A stretch of DNA of 64,000 nt from Eunapius fragilis (Eukaryota > Porifera > Demospongiae > Spongillida > Spongillidae). This document shows, in pieces, positions 32,636 through 43,511 of this stretch. The notes beneath the pieces are model-generated. The model had not been told where the DNA came from, searched no databases, and worked only from the letters and a program-made list of their open reading frames with translations. Position 1 is the stretch's first letter; the number at the start of each line of letters is the position of its first letter. The DNA lies in contig OY811975.1 in the NCBI GenBank assembly GCA_963681505.1, positions 10,056,230 to 10,120,229 of the forward strand, written 5' to 3'. The position numbers and the translations under genes were made by a program.

Positions 32636-33345
32636 TCGGAAGTCTCGCTAGAGACTTCCATATAGGTTTTGACCCTGACTATGAATTTAATTAAAACCCC
32701 GCGACCATACCGTAGCTTCGCTCCCGACGATCGGATCGTCTAACTTGTTGCGGCAATCAATCTAGAAGTCAAAACTGAGTAGTTTCGTTTTTGTTTCACG
32801 TCGTAGAACCGCGTGGTTGTCGAGAACAAAAAATACTACTGTCCTCGTTCCCCTTCCAAAAATAATGGGCGGGTCGTCTGCTTCTTCTTCTTCTTCTTCT
32901 NNNNNNNNNNNNNNNNNNNNNNNNNNNNNNNNNNNNNNNNNNNNNNNNNNNNNNNNNNNNNNNNNNNNNNNNNNNNNNNNNNNNNNNNNNNNNNNNNNNN
33001 NNNNNNNNNNNNNNNNNNNNNNNNNNNNNNNNNNNNNNNNNNNNNNNNNNNNNNNNNNNNNNNNNNNNNNNNNNNNNNNNNNNNNNNNNNNNNNNNNNNN
33101 TAGGTTTTGCAGGCAAATAGTATACTGGTGTAAAAAGCAAGGAAACAAGTTTTATCAGAAGGAAAAATGTAATAGTCCTATATTTAGCACAGAAACAGCA
33201 TATGCCTTAGTCGAAGTGTGCTAAATATAGGACTATTACATTTTCCCTTCTGATAAAACTTGTTTCCTTGCTTTTTACATCAGTATACTATTTGCCTGCA
33301 AAACCTATATCCACCAACTTTCTCAGAGAGAATGTTTTTATTTAC
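32636..33345 (+). mobile_element. Composite hairpin element with assembly gap
   Basis: Starts with a perfect 9-bp hairpin (GGAAGTCTC, loop GCTA, GAGACTTCC), then ATATAGG and the shared 5' body, (CTT)n at 32,881-32,900, a gap of 200 N (32,901-33,100), and the palindromic part 33,105-33,345. This is the same order as at 43,512 and 45,928. The inner arm here (TTTTATCAGAAGG...TAATAG) is copy-specific and complemented with one mismatch. Confidence 0.8.
32901..33100. other. Assembly gap (200 N)
   Basis: 200 N inserted directly after a (CTT)n run, so the missing sequence probably includes an expanded microsatellite. The true length is unknown. Confidence 0.98.
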
Positions 33346-33349
33346 TTTG

Positions 33350-34090
33350 TACATTAATATTAAACGATAATAACATGAATATACAGTAACAACACTGATT
33401 AAATACAAAGTACAGCTCTACAGTAGACGAGCTATCCTAGAGAGGATAGCTGCACCATTAGCCTTGACCAGGTGGAGATTCAGTCGGGCCATAGATCTCA
33501 TTAAGTACGATGGACTTTGGCCGACACATGGAGGTGGCAAGTCTAGGGCTACAGAGGAGATAATGGCAGTGGCTTCTTTTCCCCAAGCTCCATATGTTTC
33601 AACGACCCCATGGACACATATCCATCCTATAGATCTGAGTACTTGGGGTCATTGGCGTGGTGTTTCCTAGACTCAGTGGCCTGGGTAGCAGCTGTGGCCA
33701 ACAATCCCGCTTCCAACGTAATAATAGGGTTTTAGCGGTAAGGTGATGGACACATCTAATGCTGCTGTTCTGCCCAAAAACCAGTCTTACTGTGGTCTCT
33801 ACTTAAGTTGCTGCCGACTTCCACCTTAATCCCTGAACATTTCTTCATTCTAAACACTCGGTACGCACTCACCAAATACAATGCAACAATACTGCGCAAC
33901 TTGTTTATAAACAATCACGAGGGAGCGAAAATGGAGGTTGCGTTACAAGACTCTTTCGAGCGGACTCCGGGAACGACCGATAAAACTAGGCATCCTTGTT
34001 GGCCTTTCAATATCAGACCTGGGACAACAAGAAAACCCAATCCTTAACCCTTAACGCATTTCCTGAGACACCAAATCGTTATGTATGAAT
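33350..34090. other. No gene recognised
   Basis: A 68-codon frame at 33,464-33,670 (+) has balanced composition but no motif I know. The rest is anonymous sequence. Confidence 0.4.
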
Positions 34091-34119
34091 AAGCTACACA
34101 CGTAGCGGTTGTTTTACTA

Positions 34120-34950
34120 TAAACATGGCGTTTGTTAACACATCAGGAATGGTTTATCGCATTACAAAAGTGCAGCTACACTGCATGCAGGTGTGTGCCA
34201 AAAGATTATTAAAGGCAAAAGAGCAAATGTACATCAGCCATATTTCTCTGCAAAGCATATGCTGCAAATTGAATCTTTTGGTATTGATACCAACAACGTT
34301 AACGATGACAACAGTGTTCATCCTGAACACTTCTGTCCATCCTGCAGATGTGCATAAGACAGGGTGATCAGTGCCACGCACAGAAAAATTCACTAGAAAA
34401 ATGTGGCTCTGTCCCCTTTCAGTGGGAGATACATTCAGATTGGGAATGCAAGGCAGGTTACTACACATGTGCCCACATAAAATGAAGTGTTGCTATGCAT
34501 ACAGATGTGTGAGCACTTTTCATGAAAAATGCAAATGGTGCACTTGCAAAAGGGGTTGTTTGATTATGAGACCGGTCCTGTGGTGGATTTGCGTTACGTG
34601 ATACTGATTACAGCATCACTATGCCATGCAATGGAACAGAACGAGTAGCTTAAGTACAAAAAAGCCATAGATGCATATAAAGCTTACATGTATTTAGACG
34701 TGGTGGCAGAATATTAAGAAGAATTTTATTTGTCGTCAAAGTGTTCAATCCTTTCAAAAATCATAATGTCATTACACCACTTGCTCAATATCATCGCAAC
34801 CTACGACAGGACAAACGAAGGTCATTGTCCCACTGCAATGGCCATACACTTGCTGAAAAGAAAGACAACTTTACAGCCTTACCTAGTTCTGGCTCCATAG
34901 TTAGATGGAGCTTCTCATCATTATATAATCAATACGTTCAGGGTTCACCA
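34120..34950 (+). pseudogene. Relic of a Zn-binding transposase-type ORF; 3' part duplicated at 47,290-47,720
   Basis: Broken frames contain ESFGIDTNN, SVHPEHFCPSC and, in another frame, FQWEIHSDWECKA with CAH soon after. The order FGID - HP..FC..C - F.W..H....C...C.H recalls a zinc-binding module of large transposon-like proteins of invertebrates; I hold this loosely. Several stops and frameshifts are present. From about 34,540 the sequence matches 47,290-47,720 directly (GATTATGAGACCGG, CATGCAATGGAACA, TAGTTAGATGGAGCTTCTCA), so this half is a dispersed repeat. Confidence 0.4.
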
Positions 34951-35279
34951 TGTTGCTGGCTCCTCTACCTCCCCGTTCTCTCACTTCTTTTATGTCTTTT
35001 GTCAGTTTTGTTTGTATTTTTAGTGACCTTTATTGATATTTATAATAAAAACCTTCTCTATACGAGAATGTTGGTGGCATACGTCTTTCGAATTATTCAC
35101 CCTTTCCAAGCTCAAATGACAACCATGATTGTCCTAGTGGAACCTGAATTGAGGAAGAAACTGAAAGTAACAATTCAGGACAATCTGTTGTTCAAAATCA
35201 GCTTTTAGATAAACCCTACATGATTATCATTTGATATCTTCCTAGCTATAACAATAAACACGTAATATTTAGATAAACA

Positions 35280-35640
35280 CACAAACACCTAGGCATACAC
35301 ACAAACACACACACACCACACACAAACACACCACACACACACACACACACATTTGATATCTTCATAGTAATGATACAATCTCAACAGTATAATCTTTCTT
35401 AGTACGTCAAATACTAGTAATGATACTCTCACACCATCAGGGATTTCCATAAACCACACAGGAACAGCCGTAGTAGTCTTTATATAGCATTTATATATGG
35501 TTGATGTGCATATATATATGGCTGTGATAATGTGGTATATGACTGCAAGTACGCACATATTCATGGTTTGCCAAACATTAACCCAATGGAAACATATGCA
35601 TGGGCATATAGGCAGCCTTCAGGATTAGGGGGTTCGAATT
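35280..35640. repeat. Dispersed repeat with (CA)n, matching 54,930-55,235
   Basis: After a CA-rich stretch (35,280-35,350), the block ACTAGTAATGATACTCTCAC through CATTAACCCAATGG is shared with 54,990-55,170 in the same orientation. It contains the CACAGGAACAGCC phrase also present at 44-56 and 39,619. Confidence 0.75.
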
Positions 35641-35689
35641 TGGTTAATAGGTGACCGTACAATAACATATGGGGTATAAATAAAAGTGA

Positions 35690-35936
35690 TGATGTAGGAT
35701 TTGTAGACAGCAATTGAGTAAAAAGTAAGGAAACAAGGAATTACGGATATTAGCATTCATTAAATTATAAATATTACAGACCTACATTTAGCACAGAATT
35801 TCAAGGAGGTAGATTTGCTAAATAATGTAGGTCTGTAATATTTATAATTAAATGAATGCCTAATATCCGTAATTCCTTGTTTCCTTACTTTTTACTCGAT
35901 TGCTGTCTACAAATCCTACATCACCAATTTTATTTT
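35690..35936. mobile_element. Palindromic foldback element, copy 4
   Basis: Arms run from TGATGTAGGATTTGTAGACA to its complement. The inner arm (GGAATTACGGATATTAGC and on) is unlike all other copies yet nearly perfectly complemented. The loop lies near 35,810 with the conserved CATTTAGCA/TGCTAAAT tip. Confidence 0.82.
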
Positions 35937-35939
35937 AAT

Positions 35940-36140
35940 TAAATTTTTATATCTTGTTTCACACATTTTTATGCTAGGCGCTGTACATGTAAGCCGGGAT
36001 CCGCCTGTGGTAATAAGCTAAAATTATAAACATGTATTATATCAGAGATACATGTATTGAATAATCGTGCCGTGTAATGCAAGATTACTTCGCATGGCGA
36101 GGAAGTATTCATCCCTGCGCAATCACATGCATGCTCTTAA
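35940..36140. other. Intergenic, nothing recognised
   Basis: AT-rich flank of the foldback element with no feature. Confidence 0.5.
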
Positions 36141-36159
36141 CTAAACTGTCTTAACTTGG

Positions 36160-36735
36160 TCGAAGATCTATACGGCGCAAACGTAGCCCTGCTATATAGC
36201 ATTCAAAAAAACATTAGTTGTAATTATAAATATACGTATTTTTCGACACAAGGTGAAGTCCACCCCTCCCCCATCCTCGCCGCCTTCTATACGGCCGAGC
36301 TCCGGGAGGCCCCCAGTACGAATGGGGCCATATTCCCATGGGGCTGGGCCAGCGGTGGCGCAGGTGGGAGCAGCGGAGCAGGGGCCAGCAGTGGAGCTGG
36401 GCAAGCAGAGCGTGGGCCAGCGGAGCAGGGCCAGCAGTGGCGCAGGTGGAGCTGGGGGCAGTGGCGGAGCTGAGGCCAGTGGAGCAGGGACCAGCAGTGG
36501 CGCAGGTGGGAGCAGCGGAGCTGGGGGCAGTGGCGGAGCTGGGGCCAGCGGCGGATCTGGGGCAAGCAGAGCAGGGGCCAGCAATGGTACAGGTGGGAGC
36601 AGCGGAGCTGGGACCAGAGCTGGGGCAAGCAGGACCGGAGCAGGGACCAGGACCGGTATCGGAGAGTAGGGAGGGCCCTCCTCACCCGAGTCAACAGCAA
36701 ACAGATTCTCAGCTTCTTCTGCTGTGACCTACAAG
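36160..36735 (-). pseudogene. Proline/alanine-rich repeat ORF related to 8,296-8,661
   Basis: On the minus strand, after an acceptor-like CTTACCCTTGTAG, the frame reads VTAEEAENLFAVDSGEEGPP. Long Pro/Ala/Leu repeats follow (PPAPLLPPAPLL type; plus-strand unit GCAGCGGAGCTGGGGGCAGTGG). The acidic start and Pro-rich continuation parallel the ORF at 8,296. No start exon was found. The opposite strand is a long Gly/Ala/Ser-rich frame. Either strand might be artefactual. Confidence 0.35.
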
Positions 36736-36739
36736 GGTA

Positions 36740-37400
36740 AGAATATTTATTATATAGATATAATGCCATGCATGCAAATCCTATGTATACATGCATATAC
36801 CTCTTCATATCTTAAAGTAAAGAGTGAGTGAGAAAAGTTGCTTTATATAAACCAAAAACTGTTCTAATATGAGGGAATTAAGGATTAAATTATTGGAACG
36901 GCCTCCCATAATAAATGTGTTGAACAAACCAACTATACATGCGGTGGTGGGGGTGGGGCTGATTAAGACGGCCTGCATTTCAAATGGCTAGTATTTGCTG
37001 ATATATGTGAAACTGCACACAATCATGTGTAGAGAGAGGCCTAGGGTTGCTGCCACTTTAAACTTATGCATGGGTAAAAAATATATAAATTACAATTGAT
37101 GTACTTGAGAACAAAGGAATGTTCAGGTTTGCAGCCATAGAGATATTAAGTCCACATGCTGGGACACCATACATGGAATCATGCAGGAAGCTAGTTAGTC
37201 CTGCAAAGTATAAATCGCTTATCCAAATTGAAAACTGTTAGAAAAGAGCTGCATGTAATGGGGTAACTGGTTCCAGCTGAAAACAGGAGAACATCATGGA
37301 GGATGATTGGTGGACCAGGTGCATGTTTTAAGCAGCCATAGAAGCTAGGTTTTAGACCACACACTGTGCCACCATATATGGAGGAAGGGGCAGGCTTGTG
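36740..37400. other. No gene recognised
   Basis: Anonymous AT-rich sequence. No repeat match or ORF worth reporting. Confidence 0.5.
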
Positions 37401-37409
37401 GTTTTATGA

Positions 37410-37600
37410 ATGGGTAATGAGACAAAAATCCTACATTTAGCACGTGTAAATGTAACAGAACCAAAAGAAGTGCTAAACATAGGATTTTTGTCTCATTACG
37501 TTTTCTCAAAACCTTGTTCCCTTCCTTTTTACATCACCATTGCCTCCAATTCCTATATCCCACCAACTTTCTCGTTTATAGAGAATGTTTTTCTTTACTT
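37410..37600. mobile_element. Palindromic foldback element, copy 5 (one arm degraded)
   Basis: The inner palindrome GTAATGAGACAAAAATCCTA / TAGGATTTTTGTCTCATTAC is perfect over 20 bp. The outer right arm (CCTTGTTCCCTTCCTTTTTA through GAGAATGTTTTTCTTTACTT) matches the family. The outer left arm has largely decayed. Confidence 0.75.
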
Positions 37601-37979
37601 GTTTCCTCTATTTTTTATTATCATTTTTATCGATTATTAATTAATACTGGCAAGTGCCCCCCTCCCCTCCGCATTTACCGTCACGAGGAGACGCCCGCTT
37701 TTGTTTGGATCACTGTAAGGAACGCGGGAAGAATTCTAACTCGTCGTCTCGTTGTTTAGCTCTCCACTTGTGTTTGCACAATCGTAAATGTCGCCATGGA
37801 AACGCTTCTATTTAAAAAAAAAATTTTTAACACTACGCATTATTTAATGATTACGTATGTCAGTTTTATGCATTATTCATACATCTGATACTTGAAGATG
37901 TCCTTCCAGGAGATTCTAAAGCGATTAGTATAACTTGCGCTCTTTAAAACCATTCCTATCTCGAGTTACGACTGAGAAG

Positions 37980-38538
37980 AATAGACCCTTCCCTTTAACG
38001 GCGTAAGGAATGCAATTATTCTTAAACGCGTCACTTCCGGAGTTCTTCCTGTGTAGAATCATGACGTGTCGTGTGTAAAATGACTCGTAAGTTGGACAAG
38101 AGTGTATCTATGCACTGTATTCCAGTCGAAAAAAGTACGAGGGCACGTTGGATTCGATCGCTTCGCCTTGTAGAGAAGGATATTAAAGCTTACCATCGCG
38201 TGTGCAGCCGTCACTTTCCTTTGGATGGACAAAGCGATCCCCTTGATCTGTATCCAGTTGGATTAAGTGCGGATGTAAATGTCATTCCTGAAGGGAACAG
38301 TGGTCAGGATTCACTTGGGGTTCGAAGCCTATCAGAAATGGAAGTTCCTGTACATGCAGTTACATGTAGTGTGGCCACTAGTACTGTGGCGGCGACCTAG
38401 ATACACTCTTGTCCAACTTACGAGTCATTTTACACACGACACATACGTCTCCCGTCATGATTCTACACAGGAAGAACTCCGGAAGTGACGCGTTTAAGAA
38501 TAATTGCATTCCTTACGCGTTAAAGGGAAGGGTCTATT
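37980..38538. mobile_element. Non-autonomous THAP element with ~130-bp inverted termini
   Basis: Left arm 37,980-38,111 and right arm 38,399-38,538 are inverted copies. They differ by an 11-nt insertion (ATACGTCTCCC) in the right arm and a 1-nt indel. The ends are AATAGACCC and GGGTCTATT. The 287-bp interior is almost entirely the THAP-like ORF. P-element-like transposases begin with a THAP domain, so this may be an internally deleted relative. The flanks show no clean 8-bp duplication. Confidence 0.72.
38071..38400 (+). CDS. Partial THAP-domain ORF (109 aa) spanning the element between its inverted repeats
   Basis: The ATG lies inside the left inverted repeat and the TAG inside the right one. 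Residues 12-55 match the THAP zinc-finger pattern: HCIPVEK, then RARWIRSLR, then YHRVCSRHFP. The C-x2-H pair, central Trp and Phe are present, but the first Cys of the usual C-x(2-4)-C pair is missing. THAP domains bind DNA in P-element transposases and host regulators. The open frame is intact but the domain is incomplete, and no transposase catalytic region follows. It could be a DNA-binding remnant or untranslated. Confidence 0.5.
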   Translation: MCKMTRKLDKSVSMHCIPVEKSTRARWIRSLRLVEKDIKAYHRVCSRHFPLDGQSDPLDLYPVGLSADVNVIPEGNSGQDSLGVRSLSEMEVPVHAVTCSVATSTVAAT

Positions 38539-38539
38539 G

Positions 38540-39030
38540 GCTGGAGACGAGGAAAAAACACGAGCTTTTTAGTTCTCTTGAAGCAAACAGTTTGAAGACT
38601 GGAACAAAACATTTAAATTGCCGTCTTTGCCTTCTGGTTCGATAGGAACAAAGAGCTAAACTATCCGTTTCTCGGTACGCGAGTTATACGCCGGGTGTAT
38701 TCCTATATAGGAACTACTATCGCAGTTCCTGATGAGGAAGCTAGTAGTAGGGGCTGAAAATTCCATCAGCCCGGTAGAGTGATAGGTTATGATGTTATCC
38801 TTCATGAACCTCTATAAACTTTAACTAGCTGCTTTCCCTGACTTATGGTATTGAAAAATGAACTTTTATCCCATGCATTTCTATGGACGCGTGCGCGGGA
38901 AATGTGACGGACGTTTGCAAAATTGGCCAGGAGTTGCTAATGAGCGTCCGAAATTTCTCGCTTTCAGTTCCCCCTCAACTCCACAAATAAAAGCATACCT
39001 GCACAAAGAGAAAGAGCCAACCCCCCCATT
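38540..39030. repeat. Dispersed repeat (inverted match to 14,580-14,790) and unrecognised sequence
   Basis: 38,560-38,710 matches the reverse complement of the 14.6 kb repeat (GAACAAAGAGCTAAACTAT, CGCGAGTTATACG). The rest is not recognised. Confidence 0.5.
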
Positions 39031-39034
39031 GGGA

Positions 39035-39720
39035 GCGGCCACGTGAGGACATTTATCAGAGCAAACATCACACCTAACACTTACTACCTGGGCGTCTAGC
39101 CAATGGTAAACAAATATGCTAACACGCTATGGCTTTCCATAATGTGTATTTCCTCTTTGCCCATAGCCAGAGCTTAGTTATGTCAGTGTGTTTCCCTAAA
39201 TGTTTGGTACGCCATGAATGCAAATACGCGTACTCATGATCCAATATATGCATGTGCGCATTGACCATACGCATAGAGCAATGAGGAGATATCTAAAGGC
39301 ACCCTAACATAGCTGCTAAAGTGACGTCCTCAGCTCTGAACATCATGGCAGGCTAGTGATGTAGCACATCTGTAAGGCAATGGCTAGATCCCCCTGGAAA
39401 AGTGTTTGCCACTGTAGCTCTGGTGTGTATGTGTGCGGGGGGTTATATTCTTTCTTAGTGCATGAAAAATGAGACAAGCACATTTATTTTAAATGTGAAG
39501 TATTGAAAGACCTCTGATAATGATGACTAGTACTCTGGTTGCTTTGGAAGTCCCCTACTGTGTGTTCCCGCTCTGGGAAAGGAGATCAAGGTGTTGTACG
39601 TAATTCTATTGACATTGGTACACAGGAACAGCCATAGTGGTATTCACACAGCACTGTAAGCACATTATTATGTATTTCATTATAATCATAGCCATAATAA
39701 TCAGTAGGAGGAAAATCTTT
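39035..39720 (+). repeat. Repeat upstream of CD225 B, duplicated at 55,670-56,190
   Basis: Shares GGCGTCTAGCCAATGGTAAA, CATACGCATAGAGC.ATGAGG and CATAGTGGTAT with the stretch before CD225 C. The duplicated segment therefore includes at least 900 bp of 5' flank as well as the gene. Confidence 0.85.
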
Positions 39721-39854
39721 CAGGAGACTTCTATAGGTTTCTATCCGGTTGCGCATGCGCACTGTCATCGAGCTTGCGCAGGAATAAAAAAATTGCGCCA
39801 CTAGCTTAGTGAATCATGAAATATTTAACTTCCGGCATGCAGTGCGTGGATGCA

Positions 39855-39859
39855 TATAA
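39855..39859 (+). promoter_or_regulatory. TATA box of CD225 gene B
   Basis: GCATATAAGCTCTGAGCG, 65 bp before ATG 39,920. The same as in copies A and C. Confidence 0.7.
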
Positions 39860-39919
39860 GCTCTGAGCGTAGTCACTCGCTCTATCAGAGGGTTTGCGGA
39901 CAGAGTACCACTATTCCTT

Positions 39920-40029
39920 ATGGAAGGTAAGCTGCGGGCACGTGGCAGGTTGGTCTGCCACAATTTTACATTGGCGGACTCGTTGAGGTTTGCTAGTGGA
40001 TCCAACACTAGCACCCCCCCCCCCCCACT

Positions 40030-40060
<31 letters not shown>

Positions 40061-41480
40061 CTTCATCGCATAGAATTATACGCGGGCTATTTGGCGCGTG
40101 GAGTTAAAAAAAAGCGCGAAGTTAAAATATAATACTGCCCTGTTAATTTAAAATTTGATGCCCTGCGTAATTGATCAAAGTGTACTTTATCGTGGGCCAG
40201 AATGACTATTCGAGCTTCTATAGATAGGAAATGCAACCACTAACAAAGATACCCTGTGCGGCAGTTGATGTCGCGATTACAGATCGAACATAGCAGCGCA
40301 GAGCAGTTACTGTATTTCAAAGAGATCTGGACTATAATGGCGCATGCGCAACAGAAGCCAATTATTAATAGATTCCTGTATATACTAGTCAGTCATTTAT
40401 CTGGTGGGTTTATTACCTCGTTCCCACACAGTTCCCTGCACTCCTTTAGATGTAGAAAAGGGAACATATTCGCCCCCACAGGGAGGGTCCATCCCCTCAG
40501 AGGATGGGGCCTACCCCCAAGAGGAAGGAGTTCACCTCCCACAGGGAGGAGCCTACCCCCCACACCTCCCACAGGGGGGAGCCTACCCCTCACAGCCTGA
40601 GTATGTGGGGTACCTACCTCCTCAACCAGGATCCATCTCTTCACAGCCACCTCCACAATACTTTCTCCAAAGTACGTCAGCCTTGGCAAGGTGGCATACA
40701 TGTAACTGCAATCATTTCCACTCCTTCTTCTCTCCTCTTCTTCCTCCTCCTCCTCCTCTTTCTCCCCTTCCTCCTCCTCTTTCTCCCCTTCCTCCTCCTC
40801 TTCTTTCTCCTCCTTTTCACCTCCTCTTCTTCCTCCTCCTCCTCCTCCTCCTCTTTCTCCTCCTCCACCTCCTCTTCCTCCTTCTCCTCCTCCTCCTCTT
40901 CCTCCTCCTCCTCCTCCTCCTCCTCCTCCTCCTCCTTCTCCTCCTCCTCCTCTACTTCCACCTCTTCTGTGTTCTCCATTCCTCCTGCACTCGTCATGAC
41001 CAGCTGGTCCACAGCAGGTGAGTGTGTTGAGATATTTGAGTTGGTTGTATTGTGGATGATGTGGTCACCACAGCAACAGGTAACCAGAACTGTAGTGACT
41101 GTCCAGCCCAAGACCACCACCACACCAGTGGTCAGACCAGTTGGTGACTACTACTACACAACTTCTGTTGTCCTCACCATCCTCTGCTGCTTATGTGGCA
41201 CCTGGTGGTCTCTATTATGTACCATCCCAGCCATTAATTTTGCCTCCTTAGTAAGCCATTCAATTATAGACCACTAGCTCCTCTGCTTTTAACATGCCAC
41301 CCATGTATGTGTAGTGTGTGTGTTTGTGTGTTTGTGCATGTGTGTGTTTGTGTGTGTGCATGTGTGTGTTTGTGTGTGCGCATGTGTGTTAGTTTGTGTG
41401 TGTGCATGTGTGTGTGAATGCATGTATGTATGTGAGTGTTTGTATGTGTGCATGTTTTTGTGCATGTATGTGTGTGTGCA

Positions 41481-41553
<73 letters not shown>

Positions 41554-41778
41554 CTTGCAATGCAACCTGCATGTGACCTCCATGTGATATTACAGGCCAG
41601 GGAGGCTGCAGCAAGGGGAGACCTTGCAGGTGCTAAACGCAGTGGGCATGTGGCACTAGGACTGAACATTGCAGCAGTGGTGTTCTTTGTCATCATCTTG
41701 GCCCTGATCATTGGTCTGGTTGTAACCATGCGCATCACGGGCACGCAATGCGACCCACGGAATTACTTTTGCCAATAA
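39920..41778 (+). CDS. CD225/dispanin-family membrane protein, copy B (5 exons)
   Basis: Proposed exons are 39920-39926, 40432-40671, 41004-41017, 41074-41250 and 41596-41778: 621 nt, 206 residues, all phases consistent. The N-terminal tail carries one more PQGGAYP-type repeat than copy A. Exon 4 gives the first hydrophobic segment and CD225 signature (TWWSLLCTIPAINFASL). Exon 5 gives AREAAARGDLAGAKRSG, a second membrane segment (NIAAVVFFVIILALIIGLVV) and a short Cys-containing tail. Exon 2 ends CAAA before GTACGT, where copy A has CAAG. The donor is kept and the encoded residue at the junction changes. The (TCC)n tract is longer than in A. Copy A and B proteins are closely similar over the CD225 region, so duplication is fairly recent. 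Function as for copy A. Confidence 0.84.
40014..40056. repeat. Poly-C tract in intron 1 of CD225 B
   Basis: About 40 C with one short interruption (ACTC), at the same place as in copies A and C. Confidence 0.88.
40725..40958 (+). repeat. (TCC)n polypyrimidine tract in intron 2 of CD225 B
   Basis: About 230 nt of TCC/TTC before the 14-nt microexon at 41,004-41,017. Confidence 0.9.
41310..41551. repeat. GT-rich array with (GT)n core in intron 4 of CD225 B
   Basis: Degenerate TGTGTGTTTGTGTG and GCATG-containing units followed by a pure (GT)n run at about 41,486-41,551. Confidence 0.93.
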
Positions 41779-41779
41779 T

Positions 41780-42205
41780 GCATGCTATTTGGACAGGAGT
41801 ACATTTTTACTTACATAAGAATAGGTTTGCATGAGTTTAATGCAGTCAAGTTGTCTTTTGTTTGCCTGCATATGTTGCAATCATGAGAGTCAAGTACCAT
41901 GCAGTTTCTATAATTGTCGTTTATAGCAACCATTATTAATATGAGAAAGTTTCGATCCGACAAAAGTCGTTTCGCTATACTGCTGACTACATATTATAAA
42001 CGTGCTCTCTGTACGAGTCACTTAACTGACTTCCGTACATGTATATATATATATACATCCTGCCGGGACCATTTTCTCTATATGGCACTTTTTTTTTCTG
42101 CCTTTAGGTCCTGTCCTTACGGTAGAGCAAGCGGCCCTATAAAGAAATAGTTTACTTTTTTCGCTTATAGGGGGCCGTTTCATTAATTGCGTCCCGCTGA
42201 AGGGT

Positions 42206-42236
<31 letters not shown>

Positions 42237-42680
42237 GGGGGGTGGGGGGGAGGGGGGAGGGTATAAGCCCTTGTGACCATGTATATATTAAGCATACATC
42301 AGTATATGGGATAACGTGAGGGGGTTTAAAATAAGCCTGACGTGATTCAAACGGCCTCGTGTTCACCATACAGGGATGATATAAACTTCATTGCATAGAA
42401 AATACAGTGCTGCCTGCAATCGTATAGTATTAATTGGGTTAGAAACGTAAGGCTCATTGAACACTCTCTTTTCGGCAAGTGTATATACATCATGTAATGT
42501 ACATGCGTGGAGAGCTACCGAATAAGATGCAACCATATCAAAGGGTTTTAACAAAACAAAACTCCACACCTTCAGGCATGCTTTAAACCTTTTCGTGGTG
42601 TTGTAGGATATGCGCAGATAGCGGTAAGCCAGTAGTACTTAATCGTAATTCGGAAGTTGTGGCGGTTCAAACGGAGAGCA
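41780..42680. other. Intergenic with poly-G tract
   Basis: 41,780-41,900 is shared with the 3' flank of copy A (4,255-4,370). A (GT)n/poly-G run lies at 42,206-42,258. No gene is seen in the remainder. Confidence 0.55.
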
Positions 42681-42684
42681 CTTT

Positions 42685-43107
42685 TCAAATTATGTATACG
42701 CTTAAATTTTCAACTTTGCAGCATGTCCTGCAGTATAAAGCCCTGAATTCTTGTACAAATTTTGGTAGGTTGTTCGGACGGGTTCCCCACTGCCAGTGCA
42801 CCGGTGGCATTGTACATTGCAGTCCATCCACAAGCGTTGTAATATATCGAGAAACGCATCCTAAAGTAGAATACTTTTCTCCCTGCAGAAAATTTATTGC
42901 AATTTGAAATAGCTTCAACAGGGCACACAACTTTTCAGCAGCCAGCCATTGCTCAGGAGAAGGGACTAAATGAGTATATTTGCTCTCTGCCAATACATGA
43001 GTAATGTGCTTCTGAAGCAATACACATCGTTGTAACATATAAAATGTGGAGTTCCATCTTGTGCAGACGTCCTTGATAAGTTTAAGGCTGCATCTATGTG
43101 GGATCAT
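42685..43107 (-). pseudogene. hAT-family transposase fragment
   Basis: 140-codon frame with LIKDVCTRWNSTFYMLQR, the conserved T-R-W-N-S-T block of hAT (Activator-type) transposases and ZBED proteins. ILAESKYTHL-like and PEQWLAAEKLCALLKLFQIA segments follow, typical of the helical region before the C-terminal dimerisation domain. Catalytic parts upstream and the dimerisation domain are not present, so this is an internal fragment. It abuts a CD225 last-exon relic at 43,108. Confidence 0.7.
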
Positions 43108-43260
43108 GCCTCACAGGCCAGGATTGCTGCAACAAGGAGGCGCTCTACAGATGCAGTGGGAAGCTAGCCCCTATGTATAGGCCTGGATATTATGGTTTTC
43201 TATGTAGTTTTAATTACATGCGTACATTTGTACTAGTGATCGTTGGCATAGACTACACAG
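43108..43260 (+). pseudogene. CD225 last-exon relic
   Basis: CACAGGCCAGGATTGCTGCAACAAGGAGG resembles the acceptor and start of exon 5 of the intact genes (ACAGGCCAGGGAGGCTGC.GCAAGG). GGCCTGGATATTATGG and ACACAGGAGTTAC correspond to weakened downstream parts. Confidence 0.55.
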
Positions 43261-43511
43261 GAGTTACATTCATTCTATGGCGAGTAACCGATAACCATTT
43301 AGTATGTAACCGCGGCAACCTTGCATGTAATTATAAGCTACAGAGTCCACTATTTCTTAACGGCAGGTGAGTTTTCACTGCAGCCATGTAGAGATGATAT
43401 ATGGGCACAAAGGACTTAGGGAAGGGAACATAGCACTAGCTGATCATGACATGCTCACGTTATCGAGGTCATATATGGCAAATTATGGGCGAAAATGTCA
43501 CATCGCTATAT

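Noticed and set aside
32762-33224. Open frames crossing the N gap
   Set aside because: They exist only because N is treated as open. There is no sequence evidence.
35620-35650. GGGTTCGAATTTGG as a possible tRNA T-arm
   Set aside because: No acceptor stem, anticodon arm or D-arm can be placed around it. The same text in the duplicated repeat at 55,180 has lost it.
36253-36669. Gly/Ala/Ser-rich silk-like frame on the plus strand
   Set aside because: It is the complement of a proline/alanine-rich frame. The related ORF at 8,296 and an acceptor-like site favour the minus strand, and low complexity makes either weak.
42022-42369. 115-codon minus-strand frame with Pro run
   Set aside because: It crosses a poly-G/(GT)n region and has no motif or splice support.
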